From an uncultured Collinsella sp. (GTDB lineage Bacteria > Actinomycetota > Coriobacteriia > Coriobacteriales > Coriobacteriaceae), in the NCBI GenBank assembly GCA_902494545.1, contig CABUTP010000123.1, positions 1-5,127 on the forward strand: a DNA stretch of 5,127 nt, read 5' to 3'. The translations under genes and the position numbers were made by a program. Position 1 is the stretch's first letter. Every line of letters starts with the position of its first letter. Positions 4,735-5,127 of the stretch are shown piece by piece. A model generated the notes under the pieces. The model had not been told where the DNA came from. It saw nothing but the letters and a program-made list of their open reading frames with translations, and ran no database searches.

Positions 4735-5127
4735 ATGAGCGATCTGGAGAACAAGAAGAGTCCTGTGGTCATTACCATCGCGCGCGACTTTGGTGCCGAG
4801 GGCCACGAGATTGGCCGTATCCTCGCCAATGAGCTGGGGATTCCGCTGTACGATAACGAGCTGCTGGTGCGCGCATCGCTGCGCACGGGCGAGTCGCTCG
4901 ATAAGATGGCCGCCTACGACGAACGTCTGGCCGTGGAGAACATGGCGTTTCTGCCTGACCGCTATGACGCGCGTTCGTACTCGGACAAGTTGTTCCAAAA
5001 GATGAGCCAGGTGATTTTGGATCTGGGCGAGACCGAGAGCTGCATTATCGAAGGCCGCCTGTCCGATTATCTGCTGCGCAACAACCCCAACCACATTGCC
5101 GTGCTGGTGACCGCACCCTTTGAGGAC
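4735..5127 (+). CDS. Cytidylate kinase-like family protein, 3'-truncated by the window
   Basis: The first 131 residues are present and the frame is still open at the window edge; the family is usually around 200 residues or longer. The N-terminal block VVITIARDFGAEGHEIGRILANELGIPLYDNELL (residues 11-44) matches the cytidylate kinase-like family (Cytidylate_kin2), whose usual form is ITISREFGSGGREIG followed by LGIPFYD. A second family block, CIIEGRLSDYLLRNNPNHIAVLVTAP (103-128), corresponds to the common VIVGRxADYIL...VFIxAP segment. Proteins of this family resemble CMP kinase but most have no demonstrated substrate, so nucleotide phosphorylation is only a family inference. The phosphate-loop area reads GAEGHEIG (20-27), lacking a Walker A Lys and differing from the usual GSGG. 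It is cytoplasmic, with no signal peptide. No clear promoter is seen in the repeat-filled 173 nt upstream, so transcription may come from the transporter operon. Confidence 0.88.
   Translation, partial: MSDLENKKSPVVITIARDFGAEGHEIGRILANELGIPLYDNELLVRASLRTGESLDKMAAYDERLAVENMAFLPDRYDARSYSDKLFQKMSQVILDLGETESCIIEGRLSDYLLRNNPNHIAVLVTAPFED

Overview
All genes in this window lie on the + strand of a G+C-rich bacterial chromosome. The codon use is G/C-ending, the Shine-Dalgarno sites are strong, and the secreted proteins are a foldase and a twin-arginine lipoprotein. The intergenic palindromes carrying GGGGACAGACTTAAATGAGT and TGTGACAAAG resemble repeats I associate with Coriobacteriia, especially Collinsella. 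That assignment is recall-based and of moderate confidence, since no rRNA or other phylogenetic marker is present.

Layout. Positions 2-790 hold the 3' part of an extracytoplasmic parvulin-type foldase (PrsA/SurA-like) whose start lies upstream of the window. A 54-nt gap leads to yqeY (845-1288), which ends in a clear intrinsic terminator (1317-1349). A near-perfect 31-bp palindromic element follows (1358-1426). Next comes a promoter region with a TACAAT -10 box (1491-1496) and a short direct repeat.

From 1532 to 4561 runs a four-gene operon for a polar amino acid ABC importer: ATPase, substrate-binding Tat lipoprotein, and two different permease subunits. Intergenic gaps are 3-25 nt. The binding protein closely resembles the aspartate/glutamate-binding PEB1 type (KTRGPLxDNG, TITxERK), so acidic amino acid uptake is the best substrate guess. 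Substrate would be captured at the outer membrane face by the lipoprotein, passed to the permease heterodimer, and driven in by the ATPase.

The 173-nt gap after the operon (4562-4734) is almost filled by two palindromic elements: a 105-nt composite inverted repeat starting directly after the last stop codon, and a 29-nt hairpin just before the next ribosome binding site. At 4735 a cytidylate kinase-like gene begins and runs off the end of the window.

Overall this is ordinary chromosomal housekeeping and transport DNA. I see no defence system, phage, CRISPR, tRNA or rRNA. The most interesting content is the intergenic palindromes, an Asn in place of a usual active-site His in the foldase, and an ambiguous start for the binding protein.
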